Positions 1 to 10,492 of a stretch of DNA of 64,000 bases are shown here, one piece after another. The notes under the pieces were generated by a model, which searched no databases, was not told the origin of the DNA, and saw nothing but the letters and a program-made list of their open reading frames with translations. Position 1 is the first letter of the stretch. Every line of letters begins with the position of its first letter. Source of the stretch: Elymus sibiricus (taxonomy: Eukaryota; Streptophyta; Magnoliopsida; Poales; Poaceae); assembly GCA_039707655.1 (NCBI GenBank), contig CM077666.1, positions 243,318,166 to 243,382,165 of the forward strand, read 5' to 3'. The position numbers were made by a program, and so were the translations under genes.

Positions 1-1424
1 ATGCCTTTTCTCTCTTAATTTGCAAGATTTATATGAAGAGGGAGAATACCGGCAGCTGGAATTCTGGACCTGAAATAGCTACAGCAAAGATACCTATTCT
101 ACAGAGCTCCAATTGACTTGAAACTTCACGGAGATTTTTTATTGAATATATAAAAAATACTGAAGAAAAGAATTACCAGAGGGGACCCACCAGTTGCCGA
201 CAAGGCAACAGGGCGCCCCCCTGGGCGCGCCCTGATGCCTTGTGGGGCCCCTGGCAGGCCTCCGGCCCCTCCTTCTGCTATATAGGCTTATTGGCCCTAA
301 ACATATTAGAGAGAAGACTTTCGGGATGAAGCACCGCCGTCTCCAGGCGGAACCTGGGCAGGAGCAATTTTGCTCTCCGGCGGAGCGATTCCGCTGGGGA
401 TACTTCCCTCCGGGAGGGGGAAATCGAAGCCATCGACATCACCAACGATCCTCTCATCGTGGGAGGACCAATCTTCATCAACATCTTCACCAGCACCATC
501 TCATATCAAGCCCTAGTTCATCTCTTGTATTCAATCTTCGTCTCAAAACCTCAGATTGGTACCTGTGGGTTGCTAGTAGTGTTGATTACATCTTGTAGTT
601 GATGCTAGTTGGTTTATTTGGTGGAAGATTATATGTTCAGATCCTTAATGATATTCAATACCCCTCTCATCTTGAACATGAATATGATTTGTGAGTAGTT
701 ACTTTTGTTCTCGAGGACATGGGAGAAGTCTTGTCATAACTAATCATGTGAATTTGGTATTCGTTCGATATTTTGATGATATGTATGTTGTTGCTTCCTT
801 TAGTGGTGTCGTGTGAACGTCGACTACATGACACTTCACCATCTTTGGGCCTAAGGGAAGGCATTGTGTAGTAGTAATTAGATGATGGGTTGCTAGAGTG
901 ACAAAAGTTTAAACCCTAGTTTATGCGCTATTCCGTAAGGGGCTGATTTGGATCCATATGTTTCATGCCATGGTTAGATTTATTTTAATTCTTCTTTCGT
1001 AGTAGCGGATGCTTGCGAGAGGGGGTAATCATAAGTGGGAGGCTTGTTCAAGTAAGAACAACACCCAAGCACCGGTCCACCCACATATCAAATTATCAAA
1101 GTAGCGAACACGAATCAAACAAACATGATGAAAGTGACTAGATGAAATTCCCATGTGTCCTCGAGAACGCTTTGCTTGATATACGAGTTCGTTCCAGCTT
1201 GTCCTTTGCTATAAAAAGGATTGGGCCACCTTGCTGCACTTTTGTTACACTTGTTTCTTGTTAAGAATTATCTTGCTATCAAACTACTCGTTACCACTAC
1301 TTCCAGTGCTTGCAGAAAATACCTTACTGAAAACCGCTTATCATTTCCTTCTGCTCCTCGTTGGGTTTGACACTTTTACTTATCGAAAGGACTATGATTG
1401 ATCCCCTATACTTGTGGGTCATCA
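1..1424 (+). repeat. 5' LTR of Gypsy element 1 (partial)
   Basis: This stretch matches 8640-10058 nearly base for base, with only scattered substitutions and a small indel in a short ACTTGTT repeat near 1250. It ends in ATCA, and a primer-binding site starts 12 bases downstream. A G+C-rich segment with a hairpin and a TATA box lies at 201-287. The small frames inside it are not genes, because they recur in the 3' copy with the same lack of coding features. Confidence 0.93.
201..287 (+). promoter_or_regulatory. LTR hairpin and TATA box
   Basis: Bases 201-215 and 228-242 form an inverted repeat in which 14 of 15 positions pair, around a GC-rich loop containing GGCGCGCC. A TATA-like CTATATAGGC follows at 278-287. 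The 3' LTR has the same layout at about 8841-8930. A transcription start shortly after 287 is inferred from the TATA box; it was not observed. Confidence 0.6.
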
Positions 1425-1435
1425 AGACTCTTTTC

Positions 1436-1453
1436 TGGCGCCGTTGCCGGGGA
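1436..1453 (+). promoter_or_regulatory. Primer-binding site (tRNA-Asp type)
   Basis: TGGCGCCGTTGCCGGGGA starts 12 bases after the LTR end. It is the complement of the conserved 3' end of plant tRNA-Asp, the usual primer of Athila-type Gypsy elements, and marks the start of minus-strand synthesis on the + strand element. Confidence 0.85.
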
Positions 1454-1530
1454 GTGAAGCGCCTTTGGTGAGTGGAATTTGGTAAGGAAACATTTATATT
1501 ACATGCTAAAATTTATTGTCACTTGTCACT

Positions 1531-4500
1531 ATGGAAAGTAATCCATTGAGGGGCTTGTTTGGGGTATCTTCACCTCAACCGGAAGCAATAAGAGTTGCTC
1601 CTCAACCCACTGAACCTACCGAAAATATTTATTATGAAATTCCTTCGGGTATGATAGAGAAACTGCTAGCTAATCCTTATGCAGGAGATGGAACAGTGCA
1701 TCCTGATGTGCACTTGATATATATAGATGAAATTTGTGGATTGTTTAAGCTTGCAGGTATATCCGGAGATGAAGTTAAGAAGAAGGTATTCCCTTTATCT
1801 TTGGAGGGAAGGGCATTGACATGGTATAGGCTATTGGATGATACTGGAACATGGGATTGGTACCGGTTGAAGCTGAAATTTCACCAGAAATTTTATCCTA
1901 TGCATTTGGTTCATCGTGATCGGAATTATATATATAATTTTTGGCCTCGTGAAGGAGAAAGTATCGCTCAAGCTTGGGGGAGGCTTAAGTATATGTTGCA
2001 CACATGCCCAATCATGAGCTCTCAAGAGAAATAATTATTCTGGACTTTTTTGTTCGGCTTTGTCATAATGATCGGTCCATGCTCGATACTTCTTCTACTG
2101 GTTCCATTATGAAGAAAACTATTGAATTCAGATGGGATCTTCTGGAAAGAATTAAACGCAACCCTGAAGCTTGGGAAATCGACAAAGGTAAAGTGTCAGG
2201 TATAAATCTTGAATTTCATTATGTTAAATTTTTTATGGAAACCGATGCTTTTCATAAGTTTAGTACCAAATATGGACTTGACTCTGAGATAGTAGCTACT
2301 TTTTATGAATCTTTTGCTGCTCATGTTGATCTCCCTAAGGAGAAATGGTTTAAGTTTCATCCACCTATTGAATCAAATGAAGAACATGTTAGTGTTAAAG
2401 AGGAAACAGTTATTTACAATGTTGATCCAGTTGTGCCTACTGCTTATATTGAGAAACCTCCTTTACCTGTTAGGATTAAGGAACATGCTAAAGCTTCAAC
2501 TGTGGTTGACAAAAGTAATATTAGAGCACCTAGTCCTTCTGAACAAATTAAAGTTGAACCTAATATTGCAATGGTTAAGGATCTTTTGGCTGATAACATT
2601 GATGGACATGTCATATATTTCTGTGTTGAAGCAACTAGAATTGCTAAGCCAGACACTAAAGATAAAAATAAACCCGTAGTTGGCATGCCTGATATTTTTG
2701 TTAAAATTGGAGATCATTGCTATCATGGTTTATGTGATATTGGTGCTAGTGTGAGTGCTATTCCATTTACTCTTTATCAAGAAGTCATGAATGATATTGC
2801 ACCTGTTGAGATTGAAGATATTGATGTCACCATTAAGCTTGCAAATAGAGATACTATTACACCACTTGGGATTGTTAGAGATGTTGAAGTCTTGTGTGGT
2901 AAGTTCAAGTATCCTACTGATTTTCTTGTCCTTGGATCTCCACAAGATGATTTTTGTCCCATTATATTTGGTAGACCCTTCTTGAATACAGTTAATGCTA
3001 AGATTGATTGCAATAAAGAAACTTTTAGTGTTAATTTTGGTGATATATTGCATGAGTTTAATTTCTCTAAGTTTCATACACAACCTCATGATAAAGAATT
3101 ACCCAATAAAGATGAAATTATTGGACTAGCCTCTATTGTTGTGCCTCATACTGATCCTTTAGAACAATATTTGCTAGACCATGAAAATGATATGCATATG
3201 AATGAAAGAAATGAAATAGATGAGTTGTTCTTTAAGCAAGCAGACATCCTCAAACATAATTTGCCTATTGAAACATTAGGAGACCCTCTACCACCTAAGA
3301 GTGACCCTGTGTTTGAATTAAAGCAAGTACCTGATACGCTTAAATATGCTTATCTTGATGAAAAAAAGATATATCCTGTTATTATCAGTGCTAACCTTTC
3401 AGAGCATGAAGAAAAGAGATTACTTAAAACTCTGAAGAAGCACCGTGCTGCTATTGGATATACTCTCGATGATCTTAAGGGCATTAGTCCCACTCTATGT
3501 CAGCATAAAATTCATATGGAGCCAGATGCTAAACCCGTTGTTGATCATCAAAGAAGATTGAATCCTAAAATGAAGGATGTGGTAAGAACTGAAATATTAA
3601 AGCTTATGGAGGCAGGTATAATTTATCCCATAGCTGATAGTAGATGGGTAAGCCCTGTTCATTGTGTTCCTAAGAAAGGAGGTATTACTGTTGTTCCTAA
3701 TGATAAAAACGAACTTATCCCACAAAGAGTTGTAACCGGTTATAGAATGGTAATTGATTTCAGAAAATTAAATAAAGCTACTAGGAAAGATCATTACCCC
3801 TTGCCTTTTATTGATCAAATGTTAGAAAGATTATCTAAGCATACACACTTTTGCTTCCTAGATGGTTATTCTGGTTTCATTCAAATACCTGTATTACCAG
3901 AAGATCAAGAGAAAACCACATTTACTTGTCCTTTTGGAACTTATGCTTATCGTCGTATGCCTTTTGGTTTATGTAATGCACCTGCTACCTTTCAAAGATG
4001 TATGACTGCTATATTCTCTGACTTTTGTGAAAAGATTGTTGAGGTTTTCATGGATGATTTTTCCGTTTACGGAACTTCTTTTGATGATTGCTTAAGTAAC
4101 CTTGATCGAATTTTGCAGAGATGTGAAGAAACTAATCTTGTCTTGAATTGGGAGAAGTGCCACTTTATGGTAAATGAAGCTATAGTCCTTGGGCTTAAAA
4201 TTTCTAAAAGAGGTATTGAAGTTGATAAAGCTAAAGTTGAAGCAATTGAGAAAATGCCGTGTCCCAAAGATATCAAAGGTATAAGAAGTTTCCTTGGTCA
4301 TGCTGGTTTCTATAGAAGGTTTATAAAAGACTTCTCTAAAATTTCTAGGCCTCTTACTAATCTCTTGCAAAAAAAATGTGCCATTTGTTTTTGATGATGA
4401 TTGCGTAGAAGCCTTTGAAATACTTAAGACAGCCTTAATTTCTGCACCTATTGTTCAACCACCTGATTAGAACCTACCCTATGAAATTATGTGTGATGCT

Positions 4501-6254
4501 AGTGATTATGCTGTTGGTGCTGTTCTAGGACAAAGAGTTGATAAGAAATTGAATGTTATTCATTATGCTAGTAAAACTCTAGACAGTGCTCAAAGAAACT
4601 ATGCTACTACTAAGAAAGAATTTCTAGCAGTTGTGTTTGCATGTGATAAATTCAGATCTTACATTGTTGATTCCAAAGTAACTATTCATACTAATCATGC
4701 TGCTATTAAATATCTTATGGAAAAGAAAGATGCTAAACCTAGACTTATTAGGTGGGTTCTTTTGCTACAAGAATTTGATTTACATATTGTTGATAGAAAG
4801 GGAGCTGAGAATCCCGTAGCAGATAATTTGTCTAGAATGGAAATTGTTCTTGATGACCCACTTCCTATTAATGATGATTTCCCTCATGAACAATTAGCTG
4901 TGATAAATGCTTCTCGTAACACTCCGTGGTACGCGGACTATGCTAATTACATTGTTGCTAAATATATACCACCTAGTTTCACATACCAACAAAAGAAAAA
5001 GTTCTTCTTTGATTTAAGGCATTACTTTTGGGATGACCCACATTTATATAAAGGAGTAGATGGTATTATTAGAAGTTGTGTATCTGAGCATGGACAGGAA
5101 CAAATCCTATGGAAGTGTCACTCTGAGGCATACGGAGGACACCATGCGAGAGACAGAACTGCACATAAGGTATTACAATCTGGGTTTTATTGGCCTACTC
5201 TCTTCAAAGATGCACGTAAGTTTGTCCTTTCATGTGATGAATGTCAAAGAATTGGTAATGTTGGTAGACGTCAGGAAATGCCTATGAATTATTCACTTGT
5301 TATTGAACCATTTGATGTTTGGGGTTTTGATTATATGGGACCTTTTCCTTCCTCTAATGGGTATACTCATATTTTAGTTGTTGTTGGTTACGTTACTAAG
5401 TGGGTAGAAGCTATTCCAACTAGTAGTGTTGATCATAACACTTCTATTAAAATGCTTAAAGAAGTTATATTTCCAAGGTTTGGAGTCCCTAGATATTTGA
5501 TGACTGATGGTGGTTCACATTTTATTCATGGTGCTGTCCATAAATTGCTTGCTAAATATGATGTTAATCATAGAATTGCATCTCCATATCATCCTCAGTC
5601 TAGTGGTCAAGTTGAATTTAGTAATAGAGAAATAAAATTAATTTTGCAAAAGACCGTTAATAGATCCAGGAAAAATTGGTCTAAGAAACTTGATGATGCA
5701 TTATGGGCTTACAGAACTGCTTATAAAAATCCTATGGGTATGTCTCCATATAAAATGGTTTATGGAAAGGCATGTCATTTACCTCTTGAGTTAGAACATA
5801 AGGCTTATTGGGCAATTAAAGAACTTAATTATGATTTTAAACTTGCCGGTGAAAAGAGGTTATTTGATATTAGCTCTTTAGATGAATGGAGAACCCAAGC
5901 CTATGAAAAAATGCCAAGTTATTTAAAGAAAAAGTTAAAAGATGGCATGATAAAAGAATTCAAAAATGGGAATTTAAAGTGGGTGAGCAAGTTCTATTGT
6001 ACAACTCTCGTTTCAGATTTTTTGCATGAAAACTTCTCTCTAAATGGGAAGGGCCATATATCATCGAAGAGGTTTATCGCTCCGGAGCTATTAAAATTAA
6101 CAATTCCGAAGGCACCAACCCGAGAGTAGTGAATGGAAAAAGAATTAAGCATTATATCTCAGTTACACCCATTAATGTTGAAACTAATATTATTCAGACG
6201 ATGACACCGGAGGAACACATCAAAGAGTCCTTCCGGAACGCTCCAGAACCCTGA
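1531..6254 (+). pseudogene. gag-pol: gag-pol polyprotein of Gypsy element 1, decayed
   Basis: The first ATG of the frame is at 1531. Order: Retrotrans_gag-like domain (about 1700-2030), linker, aspartic protease (CDIGASVSAIP near 2735), reverse transcriptase (about 3550-4200, FMDD box near 4050), RNase H (4485-4850), HHCC zinc site (about 5120-5260) and integrase core with its three acidic residues (FDYMG near 5325, TDGGSHF near 5505, GQVEF near 5605). Breaks: frameshift near 2010-2025, frameshift in an A run near 4370-4378, stop TAG 4468-4470, frameshift near 5920, stop TGA 6027-6029; the frame reads on to TGA 6252-6254. The RNase H motif that is normally HTDH reads HTNH, so a catalytic Asp is lost. 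No CCHC knuckle is seen in gag. Not functional as it stands. Confidence 0.92.
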
Positions 6255-6334
6255 AAAGGGGTAGGTATGTGATACAGTAAGTAAACCGACTCCAAAAATT
6301 CCATAAAAAATATTTCTGTCCATTTTGGAAAATT

Positions 6335-6592
6335 AGAAAAAATACAAAAATAAGAAACAGCTGAGAGGACCCACGAGGAGGTCACATGGCAACAGGGTGC
6401 GACCCTCCCTGGGGCGCGCCGTGTTGCCTTGTGGGCCCCTCGTGTGCCTTCCCGACTCCGTTTTCCTATCGTATGCTTGTTTTGCAAGATAAAAATTCTT
6501 TATATATACTCCCATATGTTTTGACCACAGCATCGCATGTTTCTCCTCTGTTCTTATTTTGGGCTTTTTTTCTGACAGATTTTGGACACACT
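6335..6592 (+). promoter_or_regulatory. Internal LTR-like segment and acceptor site before ORF3
   Basis: About 6360-6455 resembles the LTR segment at 181-275. Shared blocks run in the same order: a GACCCAC block, GGCAACAGGG, a GGGCGCGCC block and TGCCTTGTGGG. The LTR hairpin is kept: 6385-6394 pairs with 6422-6431 at 9 of 10 positions. A TATA-like TATATATACT lies at 6501-6510. A pyrimidine-rich tract ending in TCTGACAG (about 6566-6578) looks like a 3' splice site 14 bases before the ORF3 ATG. Inference: ORF3 may be made from its own promoter or from a spliced RNA. No expression evidence is available here. Confidence 0.55.
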
Positions 6593-6925
6593 ATGTCGTC
6601 TCAAGACTCGGATGGGAAGAGCTATGTCTCGCACCTTATTGCAAATCCTAGAGTCTATGGGGATATTGATCCCTATGGATGGTCATCTGATGAAGAGGAG
6701 GAGGCCAACTTGAGGAGAAAGCAAGATCAACCCAGTGAGGAGGGAGAGGATCTTCCTGTGCCTCAGCCAGGAGATATGCATGTTGAATTCGAGAGGTCCA
6801 GCTTACCCAATACGCTAAAAGTGCCAAAATTTCAATTCACTCCCTTTCGTCATGTGCAGGAAGATTCAGATAAACTGCGTCGTAAATTTTGGGATCTCGA
6901 AAGGGAGAATGACAAATTAAAATAA
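6593..6925 (+). CDS. ORF3 of Gypsy element 1 (small acidic coiled-coil-like protein)
   Basis: An intact frame of 110 codons starts at ATG 6593, shortly after an acceptor-like CAG, and ends with TAA 6923-6925. The product is acidic in the middle (SSDEEEE and a Q/P/E-rich stretch), followed by a short conserved-looking block with VPKFQFTPF, and a charged C-terminus rich in Lys, Arg and Glu that could form a coiled coil. No signal peptide or membrane segment is seen, so there is no reason to call it an envelope protein although it sits where Athila 'env-like' frames lie. Function unknown. A polypurine-tract-like motif follows 113 bases downstream. Confidence 0.6.
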   Translation: MSSQDSDGKSYVSHLIANPRVYGDIDPYGWSSDEEEEANLRRKQDQPSEEGEDLPVPQPGDMHVEFERSSLPNTLKVPKFQFTPFRHVQEDSDKLRRKFWDLERENDKLK

Positions 6926-7038
6926 GAAATTCATGTCCTCAAGTGGAAGACAAAGGACAAGCCTATCACTTCATCACCACCATCACCGAAGAAGGAGACT
7001 TGAGTACATGGGTATGGGCACCACCCTCGGCTTGTGCC

Positions 7039-7052
7039 AAGCTTGGGGGAGG
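7039..7052 (+). promoter_or_regulatory. Internal polypurine-tract motif
   Basis: AAGCTTGGGGGAGG here repeats the core of the terminal tract at 8544-8557, but lies about 1.5 kb from the LTR. It might prime a second plus strand, as a central tract does in other retroelements; that is inference. Confidence 0.55.
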
Positions 7053-8543
7053 TGCCCCGGTATCGTATCACCATCACTTTTATCATCATTATCTATCTTA
7101 GTTCAATCTTTAGTTATTTCGTGATTTAGGAGAATAAAGTTTTAGTATGATTTAGTTTCGAGTGCTTGCTTTGTGATCTATCTATCTATGTAATCGTGTG
7201 TGAAGCTATATAATAAAGATTAGTTTGAGTTGAGTGTTTTGCTTTTGTTGATTCAATCTTAGAAATAAAATAAAGAGAATAAGAAGAAAGATCATATGCT
7301 AATCCCATGGGGAGTGATGACTTCACATAAAAGAAGTATAATTGATAAAACTTGTTGGAGGTTAACAAACATAGCATCGGTCATTGTTGCAATTCATGAA
7401 AAAGTAATAAAGGAAGAGAGGTCTCACATATAGATATACTATCTTGGACATCTTTTATGATTGTGAGCCCCCATTAAATATTCTATGTCAAATAGTCGAT
7501 GTTGGACAAGGAAGACAACGTAATGAGTTATGTTTGCTTATATTCACATAGAAGTTATATTGTTGTGGATCCTCTAACATGTGGTGCTTGCCCCCTATCT
7601 TTTGCTAGCCAAAAATTCCGTACTAAGTAGAGAGACTACTTGTGCATCCAAAAAACCCTTAAACCCAGTTTCATGCCATGAGAGTCCACAATATCTACCT
7701 ACGGATTGAATAAGATCCTTCAAGTAAGTTGTCATCGGTGCAAAAGCAATAAAAATTGCTCCTAAATATGTATCAACTTTTATTGTAAGGGAAAATAAGC
7801 TTTGTACGATCTTGTGATGGTGGAGAAATAAAAGCGACAGACTGCATAAGAAAGGTCGCTATCACAAGGGGCAATATAAAGTGACGTTCCTTTACATTAA
7901 GAGTTTGCACATCCAAAAATAAAAAGTGCATGACAACCTCTGCTTCCCTCTGCGAAGGGCCTATCCTTTACTTTATGTATTTACTTTTATGCTAGAGTTA
8001 ATAGTATTCTCCTCTATTCCGTTTTTATTTTTCTCTCTTGGCAAGCATCATGTGGTGGGGAAAGATCTAGACATATATATCCAGTTGAATGTAAGTGATC
8101 ATGAGTTATTATTGTTGACATTACCCTTGAGGTAAATACGTTGGGAGGCGAAATTATAAGCCCCTATCTTTCTATGTGTCTGACTGAAACTTTTGCTCCA
8201 TAAGTATGCCGTGAGTGTCAGCAATCATAGAAGACTAAATGATAGTTGAGTATGTGAACTTGCTAAACAAAGCTTACATAGACTCTTTCTGATAATATGA
8301 TGAATTGTGATTGCATCAGTGATTGAGATCATAGTTTGTTAGTTTTCAATACAGTTTATGGTTCATACTTTAACTTGTGAATGAATTGTCACTTTTTCGT
8401 GAGAAGTCTTATGATGGTATATTGCTATTATAATAAGGATCATGATGCCTTCATGTCTGTATTTTGTTTTATTGACGCTTCTCTCTCTAAACATGTGGTC
8501 ATGATTATCGATTTTAGCTTTCGCTTGAGGACAAGCGAGGTCT
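7053..8543 (+). other. Non-coding 3' region of Gypsy element 1
   Basis: About 1.5 kb of AT-rich DNA between the internal and terminal polypurine tracts. The open frames are short, lie on both strands and show no recognisable domain. It appears to be the long untranslated 3' region usual in this type of element. Confidence 0.6.
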
Positions 8544-8557
8544 AAGCTTGGGGGAGT
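8544..8557 (+). promoter_or_regulatory. Terminal polypurine tract
   Basis: AAGCTTGGGGGAGT directly precedes the TGATACGTAC start of the 3' LTR, which is the expected place for the plus-strand primer. Confidence 0.85.
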
Positions 8558-10058
8558 TGATACGTACAATTTGAATCATGATTTCCTACTGTTATTTATA
8601 ATATATTTGATCATTATTTCACTTTATGATGCAATTCGTATGCCTTTTCTCTATTAATTTGCAAGATTTATATGAAGAGGGAGAATACCGGCAGCTGGAA
8701 TTCTGGACCTGAAATAGCTACAGCAGAGATACCAATTCTACAGAGCTTCAATTGACTTGAAACTTCACGGAGATTTTTAATTGAATATATAGAAAATACT
8801 GGAGAAAAGAAATACTAGAGGGGACCCACCAATTGCCCACAAGGCAATAGGGCGCGACCCCCCTGGGCGCGCCCTGATGCCTTGTGGGGCCCCTGGCAGG
8901 CCTCCGGCCCCCTCCTTCTGCTATATAGGCTCATTTGCCCTAAAAATTAGAGAGAATACTTTCGGGATGAAGCGCCGCCGTCTCGAGGCGGAACCTGGGC
9001 AGTAGCAATTTTGCTCTCCGCCGGGGATACTTCCCTTCGGGAGGGGGAAATCGAAGCCATCGACATCACCAACGATCCTCTCATCGTGGGAGGACCAATC
9101 TTCATCAACATCTTCACCAGCACCATCTCATCTCAAACCCTAGTTCATCTCTTGTATTCAATCTTTGTCTCAAAACCTTTGATTGGTACCTGTGGGTTGC
9201 TAGTAGTGTTGATTACATCTTGTAGTTGATGCTAGTTGGTTTATTTGGTAGAAGATTATATGTTCAGATCCTTAATGATATTCAATACCCCTCTCATCTT
9301 GAACATGAATATGATTTGTGAGTAGTTACTTTTGTTCTCGAGGACATGGGAGAAGTCTTGTCATAACTAATCATGTGAATTTGGTATTCGTTCGATATTT
9401 TGATGATATGTATGTTGTTGCTTCCTTTAGTGGTGTCGTGTGAACGTCGACTACATGACACTTCACCATCTTTGGGCCTAAGGGAAGGCATTGTGTAGTA
9501 GTAATTAGATGATGGGTTGCTAGAGTGACAAAAGTTTAAACCCTAGTTTATGCGCTATTCCGTAAGGGGCTGATTTGGATCCATATGTTTCATGCCATGG
9601 TTAGATTTATTTTAATTCTTCTTTCGTAGTTGCGGATGCTTGCGAGAGGGGGTAATCATAAGTGGGAGGCTTGTTCAAGTAAGAACAACACCCAAGCACC
9701 GGTCCACCCACATATCAAATTATCAAAGTAGCGAACACGAATCAAACAAACATGATGAAAGTGACTAGATGAAATTCACATGTGTCCTCGAGAACGCTTT
9801 GCTTGATATACGAGTTCGTTCCAGGTTGTCCTTTGCTATAAAAAGGATTAGGCCACCTTGCTGCACTTTTGTTACACTTGTTACTTGTTACTTGTTACGA
9901 ATTATCTTGCTATCAAACTACTCGTTACCGCTACTTCCAGTGCTTGCAGAAAATACCTTACTGAAAAACGCTTATCATTTCCTTCTGCTCCTCGTTGGGT
10001 TCGACACTCTTACTTATCGAAAGGACTACTATTGACACCCTATACTTGTGTGTCATCA
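8558..10058 (+). repeat. 3' LTR of Gypsy element 1
   Basis: A 1501-bp LTR starting TGATACG and ending TCATCA. It matches 1-1424 over the part present there. The hairpin (about 8841-8886) and TATA box (8921-8930) are conserved. High similarity between the two LTRs suggests a fairly recent insertion; no divergence value was computed. Confidence 0.93.
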
Positions 10059-10492
10059 GGCCCATGTATCCCTCCAATTCGCCCCAACTTGTAATAGCAC
10101 TATAAATAGACCTCCTCCTCCTCCTTCTAGGGTTAGCATTGTGATAGCTCATTGAGATAGAGCTTTGCTCATCCCCTACCTCTCCCATGGAGACCAAGAC
10201 CTACATGTGAGCATGTGAGAAGATCCTCCTTAGGATTCAAGACCCCCGTGTGGGAAGATCCTCCTAGGATTCAAGACCTCAACTCCTTCAAGGATTGGGA
10301 TGAACTAGCTTCTCTTTGTATCCTCTTGTGTTGACTTTGGATCTTGTATCTCTTCTATGTGTATGTGGACTTAGTGCATGTGTGATTGGATTTGTGTCAA
10401 TTGAGTGTTTGTTCTTGTGTTCTTCTCTCAATTTGCTCTTTTCCCCCTCCAAGTGTGAAAAGGTCATCATCATAGGGTTCCACCCTACATCA
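10059..10492 (+). repeat. Truncated LTR of another retrotransposon
   Basis: The stretch begins exactly where Gypsy element 1 ends. It has a TATA box (TATAAATAGA, 10101-10110) followed by T-rich, gene-free DNA and ends in CTACATCA, which reads like the R-U5 end of an LTR. The upstream half would lie left of element 1, outside the window. Family not recognised; it could also be a promoter fragment. Confidence 0.4.

Larger units (their letters stand above)
1..10058 (+). mobile_element. Athila-type Gypsy LTR retrotransposon 1, 5' end cut by window edge
   Basis: Two LTRs (1-1424 and 8558-10058) flank a primer site like the 3' end of tRNA-Asp, a gag-protease-reverse transcriptase-RNase H-integrase frame, a small third frame (ORF3), an internal and a terminal polypurine tract. 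Base 1 aligns with 8640 in the 3' LTR, so about 82 bases of the 5' LTR lie outside the window and the full element would be about 10.1 kb. The tRNA-Asp primer, the FMDD reverse transcriptase box and an ORF3 after integrase are typical of the Athila lineage. Gag-pol has three frameshifts and two stops, so the copy is defective. The target duplication cannot be checked because the left flank is absent; the first bases after the right end are GGCCC. Confidence 0.93.

Noticed and set aside
1436..1453. tRNA genes at primer sites (also near 20982, 43588 and 57138)
   Set aside because: Only the complement of a tRNA 3' end is present, without the rest of a cloverleaf.
6593..6925. Retroviral envelope gene
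   Set aside because: Position fits, but no signal peptide, membrane segment or cleavage site is visible here or in the ORF3 of elements 2 and 3.
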